Shown piece by piece: positions 1 to 7,743 of a stretch of 64,000 nucleotides of DNA (the stretch's first letter is position 1; every line of letters starts with the position of its first letter). A program made the position numbers and the translations under genes. The notes beneath the pieces were generated by a model. The model was given only the letters and a program-made list of their open reading frames with translations. It made no database searches and was not told the origin of the DNA. Source of the DNA: AC-32 sp963704005 (GTDB lineage Bacteria > Actinomycetota > Thermoleophilia > Gaiellales > Gaiellaceae); contig CAVPGJ010000001.1 in the NCBI GenBank assembly GCA_963704005.1, forward strand, positions 806,001 through 870,000, given 5' to 3'.

Positions 1-2
1 GC

Positions 3-299
3 GAGATCTTCGTCGAGGAGAGCGTCAACCGCTACGTCGTCGCGCTGCTCGGGCACACACGCTCCGACGCGCGGCTCTACCTCGGCGCCAGCCCGCGCTC
101 CGGGATCGCGCTTCTTCGCGTGGCCAAGGCACGCGCGCTCGCCGACGGCCGCGACTTCGTCTCGCCCGACGACGTCAAGGCCTGCGCCGAGCCCGTCCTG
201 GCCCACCGCCTGATCGTCGCGCCCGAGGCGCGCTCGGCCGGCCTGACGGGCGGCGAGCTCGTCCGCGAGGCGCTCGAGCACACGCCGGTCCCCGTATGA
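3..299 (+). CDS. MoxR-family AAA+ ATPase, C-terminal end (5' truncated by window)
   Basis: Only the last 98 codons are present, read from base 3 to a TGA at 297-299. The visible part is the helical lid of a MoxR AAA+ ATPase: the motif GASPRSG followed by ALLRVAKARA and the FVSPDDVKACAEPVLAHRL block is diagnostic of the family. MoxR proteins act as chaperone-like ATPases and are very often encoded next to DUF58 and transglutaminase genes, exactly as here. The stop overlaps the ATG of the DUF58 gene (ATGA), indicating translational coupling. Walker motifs lie upstream of the window. Confidence 0.88.
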   Translation, partial: EIFVEESVNRYVVALLGHTRSDARLYLGASPRSGIALLRVAKARALADGRDFVSPDDVKACAEPVLAHRLIVAPEARSAGLTGGELVREALEHTPVPV

Positions 300-1483
300 C
301 CCCGAGAGGGAGGTTCGCGCTGCTGCTCGGCTGCGCGACCTACCTCGGCGCCTGGGCGTTCGGCTCGAAGCCGCTCTATCCGGTCGCGCTCGGTCTGCTC
401 GCCGCCGTCCTGCTCGCCTGGCTCTGGACCCGGCTCGCCGGCCGCCCTTCCGAACTGCGGCGGCGCGTGCCCGAGATCGACCGCTTCGCGGGCGACGACG
501 TCCAGGTGCAGATCGAGCTCGAGCTCGAGCGGCGCCGGGTGCCGGCGGCGTTCGTGCTGCGGGAGCGGATCGGCAAGCTCGGCGAGCGCGAGACGACCGT
601 GGACGCGAGCGGGTTCGCGTCCTACGTCCTCGAGGGGCTTCCGCGCGGCCGGTATGTCTTCGAGGAGAGCGTGGCGGCGGTGGAGGATCCGCTCGGGCTG
701 GCGCGGGTCGAGGACCCGGTCGAGGCTCCGGGCGCGGTGCTCGTCTATCCCCGTCTCGTCGAGCTGGACGGCCTCTTCTCGGACGCGGGCGCACTGGCGC
801 TGAACGGCCGCCGGATGCTCCTGCGCCGGCCTTCCGGGTTCGACTTGCACAACGTGCGCGAGTACGAGCGCGGCGAGTCGCTGCGCAAGGTGCACTGGCG
901 CTCGACGGCCAAGCGGGCGCAGCTGATGGTCAAGGAGCTCGAGGACGCACCGCGTGACGAGGTCGCGGTCGTTCTCGACGCCGACCCGGCGGGCGTCGTC
1001 GGCGACAGCTTCGAGACCCAGGTGCGCGCGGCCGGCTCGATCCTGATGGCGCACGGCCGCCGCGGGCGGCGCGCCGTGCTGGTGGTCAATTCGCCGCGCA
1101 AGGAGCAGCAGCGGATCCATCCCGGCGACGCCGAGGGACGGCAGGCGCTGGAGCTGCTCGCGGCGGTCGAGCCGGAACGGGGACCGCCGCTGTATGCGCT
1201 GCTCACCGAAGACGGGCCGGCCGGACGCGGCCTCGAGCTTGCCGTGGTGACCGCGACGCTCGCTCCGCGCCTGGTGACCCGGCTGGTCGAGCGAACGGCC
1301 GGCCGGAAGAGCATCTCGCTCGTCCTCGTCGATGCGGCCAGCTTCGGCGAGCGCGGCACGCGCAGCGTCTACCCGGGGCTGCTGGCCCTGCAGGCCGCGG
1401 GCGTGGCGGTGGCCGTCGTGCGTGCTGGAGACGACCTGGCGGCGGCCTTGTCGGCCCGTGCCGTGGAGGCCGCTCGTGTATAG
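296..1483 (+). CDS. DUF58 domain membrane protein
   Basis: 395-residue protein with two N-terminal hydrophobic segments (about residues 8-23 and 27-46) and a C-terminal cytoplasmic DUF58 region. The family signature REYERGESLRKVHW lies at residues 188-201, followed by STAKR; the rest has a von Willebrand A-like fold in homologues. DUF58 proteins pair with MoxR ATPases, but their biochemical role is unsettled. The ATG overlaps the MoxR stop, and the gene ends in TAG at 1481-1483, overlapping a GTG start at 1476 for the transglutaminase gene, so the three form one operon. Confidence 0.88.
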   Translation: MTPRGRFALLLGCATYLGAWAFGSKPLYPVALGLLAAVLLAWLWTRLAGRPSELRRRVPEIDRFAGDDVQVQIELELERRRVPAAFVLRERIGKLGERETTVDASGFASYVLEGLPRGRYVFEESVAAVEDPLGLARVEDPVEAPGAVLVYPRLVELDGLFSDAGALALNGRRMLLRRPSGFDLHNVREYERGESLRKVHWRSTAKRAQLMVKELEDAPRDEVAVVLDADPAGVVGDSFETQVRAAGSILMAHGRRGRRAVLVVNSPRKEQQRIHPGDAEGRQALELLAAVEPERGPPLYALLTEDGPAGRGLELAVVTATLAPRLVTRLVERTAGRKSISLVLVDAASFGERGTRSVYPGLLALQAAGVAVAVVRAGDDLAAALSARAVEAARV

Positions 1484-2032
1484 GACGTTCGGGCTCGCGG
1501 CACTCGCCGGCTTGCTGATCGCCTCGAACTGGCTCCGCCTGGAGGAGGGCCCGACCGGCGGCGCCGGTGCGCTCGTGGTCCTGCTCGCGATCTCGCCCGC
1601 GTTCGTGCAGGGCTGGCGCCGCCGGATCCCGGTCGCCGTCGTCGCGTTTCTCCTTGCAGCCGGCGGCGCCTTCCAGATCAGCCCGGGCCTCGACTTCCCG
1701 GCGAAGCTGGGCTCGCGCTTCTGGAACGGCTTTCTCGAGTTCTACGACATCGGCTTGCCCTTCGATCCCGAACGTGCACCCGTGGATGCACGGGACGATC
1801 GTGGTCGCGATCTTCGTCTTCACCCTCGCCTGCGCGATCGCCATCGCCGGCCGCGAGCCGCAGCCGGCCGCAATCGCGCTCCTGTTCGGCGCGGGCTGGC
1901 CGGCGACCCTGCTCACAGGGGACGACCTCCTGCGCGGCGCCTTCCTGCTGGTCGGCCTGCTCGTCGTGCTCGTCGGCGCGCGCGGACGCCCGCGGGGGCT
2001 CGCAGTACGCGCCCGCCGCGATCGGGCTCGTC
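1476..2032 (+). pseudogene. N-terminal membrane part of transglutaminase protein, displaced by two frameshifts
   Basis: From GTG 1476 the frame encodes hydrophobic segments (FGLAALAGLLIASNWL, then VVLLAISPAFVQGW and VAVVAFLLAAGG) typical of the multi-pass N-terminus of TgpA-like proteins. At the CCC run 1767-1769 sense continues only one frame over, giving the segment GTIVVAIFVFTLACAIAIAG and LLVGLLVVLVGARG. At the GGGGG run 1994-1998 it shifts again into the frame of the downstream transglutaminase. Removing one C and one G restores a single reading frame of about 746 codons from 1476 to 3715. Both lesions are homopolymer +1 events, so sequencing or assembly error is as likely as a real pseudogene. 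Confidence 0.7.
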
Positions 2033-3715
2033 GTGCTCGCGGCGGTTGCGCTGTCGAGCTCGCCGGCCCTCGCCAAGCACGGCTTCCTCGACTGGCAGAA
2101 GTGGGACTTCTACACGCGGCCGGCCAAGCCGGTCTCCGTCAGCTACGTCTGGAACTCGAGCTACTCCGGGTTCAGCTTCCCGAAGAAGAAGACCGTCGTC
2201 CTCAAGATCAAGACGACGCCCCGGCCGCACTACTGGCGTGTGGCCCCACTCGACGCCGTGGTCGGCGGGCGCTGGCGACTGGGCAGCGGCCTCGGGGCGG
2301 TCGTGGGCGGGACCGTCGGCGAGCCCGGGCTCGTGCCCGCGGTGGCGAGAGTCCGCCAGAGCTGGGTCGAGCAGCGCGTGACGGTCGAGGCGCTGCGCGA
2401 CAAGTTCCTGCCGGCGGCCGACACGCCGACCCAGTTCGACGCGTCGAATCTCGGGGCGGTGCTCTACGACCCGACCGGCCTTGCCTACCTCGACCGCGGG
2501 CTGCAACGCGGGGACACCTACGGCGTCTGGAGCTTCGAGCCGCAGCCGAGCCCAGCCGAGCTGGCGCGCTCGCGGCCGCTGTACCCGCCGGCGATCAGCG
2601 CCCAGCGGGAGTACCTCGAGGTCGAGCGCGGCGTCTCGACGCCACCGTTCGGCACGCCTGAGCGGGCGAGGACGATGCAGCAGCTCTTCGCCGACCCGTA
2701 CCCGATTGCCGCCTACCGGCCGCTGTACGACAAAGCGGTGGCGGTCGCCGGCGGGGCCAAGAGCCCGTACGCGGCGACGGTGGCCCTCGAGTCCTGGCTC
2801 CGCACCGGCGGCGGCTTCGTCTACGACCAGCACCCGCCGCAGCCGCACGGCGGCGTCCCGGCGCTCGTCTATTTCGTCACCCGCACGCACCGGGGCTACT
2901 GCCAGCACTTCGCCGGCGCGATGGCGCTGATGCTGCGCTACCTCGGGATCCCCGCACGGGTGGCCGCAGGCTTCAACAGCGGCAGCTACGACAAGGGCTC
3001 GGGCGAGTGGACGGTGACCGACCACAACGCGCACGAGTGGGTCGAGGTCTGGTTCCGTGGCTGGGGCTGGGTGCCGTTCGATCCGACCCCGGGAAGCGGC
3101 GGCCTGGCGGGCGGCTACTCGTCCTCTTCGAAGGCCTTCGACGCCGCCGCCGCGGCGAGCGTCCTCGGCGGCAAGAACGGGCTCGAGCAGTTCGATGCCC
3201 GCCGCTCGAAGCTCGGCCTCCCCGGCGACCCGCTTCGCCTCTCGGCCGACGTCCCGCGGACGGTGGTGCCCAAGCTGAAGGCCGGGTCGCACGGCATCGG
3301 GACGCCGGGGATCGTGGAGCTGATCCTGCTCGTTCTGGCCGGAGTCGTGCTCGCGATCGCCGCGGCCAAGCTGGTCGTTCGGCGCACTCGCTACCTGACG
3401 CGGGATCCGCGGCGCCTGGCGGCCGCGTGCCACCGCGAGCTGCGCGACATCCTGCTCGACCAGGGCATCGAGGTCCCGCCGAGCGCGACGCCCACCGAGC
3501 TTGCCGCGCTCGCGGAGCGGAAGCTCGAGGTCAGCGTGCCGGCCCTCGGCCCGGATGCGACCGTCGCGCGCTTCGGGCCACCCCCGGCCGCCCGGCAGGC
3601 GTCCCGCGAGCTGCGCAAGGCGATGCGCGCCCTGCGCCGCGGCGTTCGCAGGGAGCTGACCGGCGCCGAGCGCGCGCGCGGCCTCGTCTCCCTCCGCTCG
3701 CTCGGCCTGGCTTGA
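2033..3715 (+). CDS. Transglutaminase-like (TgpA family) protein, intact C-terminal reading frame
   Basis: Open frame of 560 residues carrying a transglutaminase core: catalytic Cys290 in GYCQHFAGAM, His334 in HNAHEWVEVW and Asp350 in PFDPTPG. A single hydrophobic helix (about residues 424-444, IVELILLVLAGVVLAIAAAK) precedes a charged cytoplasmic tail, the usual topology of TgpA-like proteins with an extracytoplasmic transglutaminase domain. The GTG at 2033 is simply the first start in this frame; the protein probably begins at 1476 and the frame is broken twice (1767-1769 and 1994-1998). It is grouped with MoxR and DUF58, a conserved association. Substrate unknown. Confidence 0.85.
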   Translation: MLAAVALSSSPALAKHGFLDWQKWDFYTRPAKPVSVSYVWNSSYSGFSFPKKKTVVLKIKTTPRPHYWRVAPLDAVVGGRWRLGSGLGAVVGGTVGEPGLVPAVARVRQSWVEQRVTVEALRDKFLPAADTPTQFDASNLGAVLYDPTGLAYLDRGLQRGDTYGVWSFEPQPSPAELARSRPLYPPAISAQREYLEVERGVSTPPFGTPERARTMQQLFADPYPIAAYRPLYDKAVAVAGGAKSPYAATVALESWLRTGGGFVYDQHPPQPHGGVPALVYFVTRTHRGYCQHFAGAMALMLRYLGIPARVAAGFNSGSYDKGSGEWTVTDHNAHEWVEVWFRGWGWVPFDPTPGSGGLAGGYSSSSKAFDAAAAASVLGGKNGLEQFDARRSKLGLPGDPLRLSADVPRTVVPKLKAGSHGIGTPGIVELILLVLAGVVLAIAAAKLVVRRTRYLTRDPRRLAAACHRELRDILLDQGIEVPPSATPTELAALAERKLEVSVPALGPDATVARFGPPPAARQASRELRKAMRALRRGVRRELTGAERARGLVSLRSLGLA

Positions 3716-3741
3716 CGCGTCAGGTTGACTGAGAAGTGAGC

Positions 3742-4092
3742 ATGAGCGAGACCTTCGATCTCTTCCAGCAGGGACGTTCGCATCTCAAGCGCGGCATGGC
3801 GGCGCAGGCGACCGTTGCTCTCGAGAAGGCGAAGGCGCGCGAGCCCGACAAGGCGTCGATCCGCGAGGCGCTCGGGATCGCCTACTTCCGCATCCACCGC
3901 TACGCCGAGGCCGAGTCGGAGTTCCGCAAGCTGCTCGACCTGGCCCCGGCCGACGACTACGCGCACTACGCTCTCGGCCGCTGCCTCGAAAAGCAGGGCC
4001 ACGATCAGGAGGCCAACGGCCACTACAAGCTGGCCAGCTCCCTGAGGCCCGGCCAGACCGCCTACGAGTCCAGGATCCGCGACCTCGATTGA
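3742..4092 (+). CDS. Small tetratricopeptide-repeat protein
   Basis: About 116 residues forming three TPR-like helical hairpins: repeated small/large pattern in HLKRGMAAQATVALEKAKAR, then GIAYFRIHRYAEAESEFRKL and YALGRCLEKQGHDQEANGHY. No signal peptide or membrane segment, so probably a cytoplasmic protein-interaction module. ATG 3742 is preferred because AGAAG lies at a workable distance; an in-frame GTG at 3736 is the alternative. It follows the MoxR-DUF58-transglutaminase genes by about 25 nt and may be co-transcribed. Confidence 0.8.
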   Translation: MSETFDLFQQGRSHLKRGMAAQATVALEKAKAREPDKASIREALGIAYFRIHRYAEAESEFRKLLDLAPADDYAHYALGRCLEKQGHDQEANGHYKLASSLRPGQTAYESRIRDLD

Positions 4093-4420
4093 GCGACGCG
4101 ACGCTAATGCAGAGGCTAGGCGACCTACGAAGGCGTCTTGTCGGGTGGCTGGAAGAACTCGGCTTCTCGGGCATGGAACCGAGCCATCGGCGAGGCCATC
4201 CGGTCTACCGGCCTGCGCCGGACGAGGATGTCCGTAACGATGAGTCACTGCCCGATGACCGGCGGCGCATGTCAGGTCGGAGTTAGGCGCTTCGGTCTGC
4301 CGCCGGAGCCGGGCTTTGCCCGGCGGGAGGCTCACCGCGAAAGGAACGACAGAAGGGGCGCTCGCAAGAGGCGGCTCCTGAGCCGGTGGCGCGGCGCTTT
4401 CGTTCGCAAGGAGGGGTCTC
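4093..4420. other. Intergenic stretch, no confident gene
   Basis: Gap between the TPR gene and the convergent PilB-like gene. A 65-codon frame on the + strand (TTG 4089 or ATG 4107 to 4286) encodes a short amphipathic segment and then a polar tail, with codons such as CTA and CGA that are rare in neighbouring genes; I do not call it a gene. Bases 4308-4324 contain a 7-bp hairpin with a TTT loop (GCCGGGC / GCCCGGC) whose apex matches that of the 73-bp repeat family described elsewhere. No tRNA, tmRNA or RNase P signature was found. Confidence 0.4.
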
Positions 4421-4445
4421 GTAGGGGAACCAGGGGTTCCCCTAC
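4421..4445. terminator. Perfect inverted repeat between convergent genes
   Basis: An 11-bp perfect inverted repeat (GTAGGGGAACC / GGTTCCCCTAC) with a 3-nt AGG loop sits five bases past the PilB-like stop codon and downstream of the TPR gene. There is no T-run, so it is at best an atypical bidirectional terminator or mRNA 3' end stabiliser. The core GGGGAACC / GGTTCCCC recurs between murT and gatD at 58849-58868. Confidence 0.55.
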
Positions 4446-4449
4446 GTTC

Positions 4450-6138
4450 CTAGCGTCGCTCGCCGGCGACGCGGTGGATCTCTTCCAGCGACGAGACGCC
4501 CTGGATGCAGAGGCGGACGCCGTCCCGGTGCAGGGTCGTCATCCCTTCGCGGACCGCGGCCTGGTGGATCTCGTCCGTGCTCGACTCCAGCAGCGCCCGC
4601 ACCTCGCGCGTGATCGGCATCACCTCGTAGAGCGCGACCCGGCCGCGGTAGCCCGTGCTGCCGCAGCGGGCACAGCCCTTCGGCCGGTGGAGGAAGATCT
4701 TGCCTTTCTGCTCCAGTAGCCCGAGCTGCTTGAGCTCGTCGTCGCTCGGCCAGTAGGACTCGCGGCAGTCGGTGCAGAGCCGCCGCGCCAGCCGCTGCGC
4801 GACGACGCAGTTGACCGAGCTCGCCAGCAGCCCGGTCTCGACGCCCATGTCCTTCAGGCGCGCGATCGAGCCGGCCGCGTTGTGCGCATGGAGCGTCGTC
4901 AGCACGAGGTGGCCCGTCATGCCGGCCTGCATCGCGATCCGCGCCGTCTCCTCGTCGCGGATCTCGCCGACGAGCAGCACGTCGGGGTCGCTGCGCAGGA
5001 TCGTCCTGAGCCCGCCGGCGAAGGTGAGCCCGCTCTTGGGCGAAATCTCGATCTGGTTGACGCCGGGGATCTGGTACTCCACCGGATCCTCGATCGTCAT
5101 CAGGACGCGGCCCGGGTCGTTGAGCATGTGCAGCGCGGTGTAGAGCGTCGTGGTCTTGCCGCTGCCGGTCGGCCCGCAGACGACGACCGCGCCGTAGGGC
5201 TGGCGGATCGCGCGCTCGAACAGCTCGCGCGTTGGGGGTGTCATCCCCAGCTGCTCGAGGTCGGGCTTGCTGACGGCGCGGTGGAGGATCCGAAGCACGA
5301 CCTGCTCGCCGTGCGTCGTCGGAAGGATCGCGATGCGCAGGTCGAGCGGCTCGCCGCCGAAGCGAACCGAGACGCGGCCGTCCTGCGGAGCCCGCCGCTC
5401 GGCGATGTCGAGGCGGCCCATGATCTTGAGGCGCGTAACGACCGCCGGCTGCATCTGCTTCGGGATCGTCGCGACGGTGCGCGTGACGCCGTCGATCCGC
5501 GCCCGCACGATCAGGTCGTTCTCCTGCGGCTCGAAGTGAATGTCGGAGGCGCCGTCCTCGATCGCCTGCGCCAGCGTGGTGTGGACGAGCTTGACCGCCG
5601 GCGTCTCGCCGCCCGCCTCGGAGATCTCCTCGCGCTGGGCGGCACGCTCGAAGGCGGACTCGTCGGTTTCCTCGTCCTGATCGACCTCGATCTGTGTGCG
5701 GTAGAGCTTCTTGATCGCCTGCTCGAGGTCGGTCGGATCGGAGACGGCGAGCTTGACGTTGTGGCCGAGCGCAAGGCGCAGGTCGTCGGCGCGGCCGACG
5801 TCGGTCGGGTCGGCGACGGCGACGAGCAGCAGGTCGCTCGCCAGGAATCGGATCGGCACGGCCTGGTAGCGGAAGGCGAGCTCCTTCTGGAGGAGTGTGG
5901 CCGCGTCCCGGTCGGGCTCGGCCTCGGATAGGTCGACGTACTCGAGGCCGAACTGGTCGGCCAGCGCCTTCGAGAGATCGGAGCTGGTGACCCAGCCGTG
6001 CCCGACTGCGATCTCGCCGAGGCGCCGTCCGGTCAGGCGCTGCTCCTCGAAGGCCTGCTTGACCTGGTCCACGGTCAGCAGGCCGCGGTTGATCAGCAGC
6101 GAGCCGAGATGCTGCCAGGGCAGTTGGGCCGCTTCCAC
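4450..6138 (-). CDS. pilB: PilB/GspE-type assembly ATPase
   Basis: Hexameric secretion/type IV pilus assembly ATPase of 562 residues when started at GTG 6138. An MshEN-like N-terminal domain (about 1-150) precedes the ATPase core with Walker A GPTGSGKTT at 322-330, an Asp box (DPDVLLVGEIRDEETA), the His box region LTTLHAHN, and a four-Cys zinc motif CTDC...CARCG near the C-terminus. Extending the frame upstream to 6726 only reads antisense through the dtd gene, so the short start is preferred; no good Shine-Dalgarno is visible. No pilin, PilC, PilM or prepilin peptidase gene is nearby, so it is an orphan here. Confidence 0.88.
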   Translation of the reverse strand: MEAAQLPWQHLGSLLINRGLLTVDQVKQAFEEQRLTGRRLGEIAVGHGWVTSSDLSKALADQFGLEYVDLSEAEPDRDAATLLQKELAFRYQAVPIRFLASDLLLVAVADPTDVGRADDLRLALGHNVKLAVSDPTDLEQAIKKLYRTQIEVDQDEETDESAFERAAQREEISEAGGETPAVKLVHTTLAQAIEDGASDIHFEPQENDLIVRARIDGVTRTVATIPKQMQPAVVTRLKIMGRLDIAERRAPQDGRVSVRFGGEPLDLRIAILPTTHGEQVVLRILHRAVSKPDLEQLGMTPPTRELFERAIRQPYGAVVVCGPTGSGKTTTLYTALHMLNDPGRVLMTIEDPVEYQIPGVNQIEISPKSGLTFAGGLRTILRSDPDVLLVGEIRDEETARIAMQAGMTGHLVLTTLHAHNAAGSIARLKDMGVETGLLASSVNCVVAQRLARRLCTDCRESYWPSDDELKQLGLLEQKGKIFLHRPKGCARCGSTGYRGRVALYEVMPITREVRALLESSTDEIHQAAVREGMTTLHRDGVRLCIQGVSSLEEIHRVAGERR

Positions 6139-6168
6139 GTGGGCTATATCGTCGTTTTCGGGCGGAAC

Positions 6169-6636
6169 ATGAAGGCTGTGGTTCAACGGGTTTCCCGGGC
6201 GCGCGTTTGCGTGGGGGAGGAGGTGGCCGGCGAGATCGGCTTCGGGCTCTGCGTGCTGCTCGGGGTGGCCCGCGGTGACAACGCTGCGGCGGCCTCGCGC
6301 GTGGCCGAAAAGGTCGCGCGGCTGCGCATCTTCGAGAACGTGGACGGCCGCCTCGACCGCTCGCTGCTCGACGTGGGCGGCGAGGCGCTCGTCGTGAGCC
6401 AGTTCACGCTGATCGCCGATACGGCGAAGGGCAACCGTCCGAGCTTCGGCGAGGCCGCGCCGCCGGAGGAGGCGGAGCCGCTCTACGAGCGGTTCTGCGC
6501 CGCGCTCGGAGACCTCGGCGTGCCGGTCGCGACCGGCGTCTTCAGCGCGCGCATGGCCGTCGAGCTCGTCAACGACGGCCCCGTCACGATCGTGCTCGAG
6601 TCGGACCTCGGGCCGGGCATAGACTTCCAGCCTTGA
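6169..6636 (+). CDS. dtd: D-aminoacyl-tRNA deacylase (D-Tyr-tRNA deacylase)
   Basis: 155-residue DTD, the usual length. It hydrolyses D-aminoacyl-tRNA, preventing D-amino acids from entering translation, in the cytoplasm. Family landmarks: the MKAVVQRVSRARV start, the SQFTLIADTAKGNRPSF block containing the catalytic SQFT motif, and the C-terminal NDGPVTIVLES motif with the conserved NxGPVT element. It is divergent from the PilB-like gene with only about 30 bp between start codons. Confidence 0.95.
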   Translation: MKAVVQRVSRARVCVGEEVAGEIGFGLCVLLGVARGDNAAAASRVAEKVARLRIFENVDGRLDRSLLDVGGEALVVSQFTLIADTAKGNRPSFGEAAPPEEAEPLYERFCAALGDLGVPVATGVFSARMAVELVNDGPVTIVLESDLGPGIDFQP

Positions 6637-6740
6637 GCGCTGACCACGGAACGCTGACCCCCGATTGCACCCAATACGGTGTCCCCTGGTCCCGTCGTAG
6701 CTCGCCGGTCGCCATACTCGGGCCAACAGGGAGCTGAGAC

Positions 6741-7295
6741 ATGCTTGGAACGACCCACAGACGCGTCACCACTGCCCCGATACTGGCGCTCCTAGCCGTC
6801 CTGGTCTTCTTCGCGGCAGGCTGCGGCGGCAGTTCGGACAAGAAGGCGAACGAGGCGTACGCGAACAGCGTCTGCAGCGCGTTCGGCAGCTGGGAGCAGC
6901 AGATCAAGAGCATCGCGAGCGACCTCAGCGGCGGCATCTCCAAGGCCTCGCTGCAGTCCAAGATCACGCAGGCCGAGACCGCGACCAAGATGCTCGCGAC
7001 CCAGATCAAGGCGGTCCCATCCCCAAATACCTCGGACGGTCAGGCGGCCAAGAAGCAGGTCGATCAGCTCTTGACCCAGGTCACGAGCACCGTCGACTCG
7101 GCGAAAGCCGCGGTTGCTTCCATTCCGGACAGCGCGTCGGCCGGTGCCGTTGCGGCGGCGCTGGTACCGCTCGCGCCCCAGATTCAGGGTCTTGTCAGCA
7201 CCACACAGGACACCATCACATCGGTCCAGACCGCGAAGGGCTCACTCGCCTCCGCGTTCAAGAGCACGAGCTCCTGCAAGAACCTCGGCGGCTAG
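6741..7295 (+). CDS. Secreted lipoprotein, unknown function
   Basis: 184 residues with a type II signal peptide: basic start, hydrophobic ILALLAVLVFFAAG and a lipobox ending at Cys in AAGCGG. The mature part is Ser/Thr/Ala-rich and helical, with paired Cys residues near each end (NSVCSAFG and SSCKNLGG) that could form a disulfide. GGGAG about 8 nt before the ATG is a good Shine-Dalgarno, and CATACT at 6711-6716 is a plausible -10. No family recognised; similar short helical lipoproteins occur in related actinobacteria, and the one at 49999-50442 has the same general design. Confidence 0.82.
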   Translation: MLGTTHRRVTTAPILALLAVLVFFAAGCGGSSDKKANEAYANSVCSAFGSWEQQIKSIASDLSGGISKASLQSKITQAETATKMLATQIKAVPSPNTSDGQAAKKQVDQLLTQVTSTVDSAKAAVASIPDSASAGAVAAALVPLAPQIQGLVSTTQDTITSVQTAKGSLASAFKSTSSCKNLGG

Positions 7296-7329
7296 GGAGC
7301 CTTACGGCCGAGCAGTATTCGGCCCGACG

Positions 7330-7743
7330 TCAGGTCTGCGCGATCACGAGCACGACGGTCATCACGGCAAGCGCGACTCCGCCGACGGTGAACAGCGCGA
7401 CGGTGCGGAACCGCAGGGGTACGTGACCGCCGGTCCGCAGCGCATGCTCCAGCTCGCGCTGGCGTTTTGCGCCGACGATCGAGAGCCCGACCGCGAGAGA
7501 CGCATAGCCGCAGCCGAGCACGATGTACGGCCATGGGGCGACGTGGAGCAGTTGCGGGGCGAACCGGCCCACAGCGAGCGCACCGGCGGTGGCGGCCAGC
7601 GCGGTGCGCCACCATGCCAGCCAGGTGCGCTCCGCAGCCAACGACGTGCGCCGCTCCTGATCGAGATCGGAGGGCAACGTCGGAACTGGAGGCGCTTCGT
7701 CTTCGGCGTCGGCGTGCTCTGAGCCCGGCTGCGCCTGCGTCAT
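7330..7743 (-). CDS. DUF202 (YidH-like) small membrane protein
   Basis: 137 residues. After a polar N-terminus of about 30 residues comes the DUF202 signature LAAERTWLAWWRTALAATAG, and three hydrophobic segments in all: TAGALAVGRFAPQLL, the YIVLGCGYASLAVGLSIVG segment and the C-terminal VALFTVGGVALAVMTVVLV. DUF202 proteins are integral membrane proteins of unknown role. Its ATG overlaps the stop of the HelD-like gene by four bases, so the two are translationally coupled. Confidence 0.85.
   Translation of the reverse strand: MTQAQPGSEHADAEDEAPPVPTLPSDLDQERRTSLAAERTWLAWWRTALAATAGALAVGRFAPQLLHVAPWPYIVLGCGYASLAVGLSIVGAKRQRELEHALRTGGHVPLRFRTVALFTVGGVALAVMTVVLVIAQT

Noticed and set aside
4089..4286. 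65-codon + frame after the TPR gene
   Set aside because: Codon use differs from neighbours and there is no recognisable fold; kept only as an intergenic note.
6139..6726. 196-residue N-terminal extension of the PilB-like protein
   Set aside because: It lies antisense to the dtd gene, is Arg/Ala-rich, and shows no similarity to PilB N-termini.
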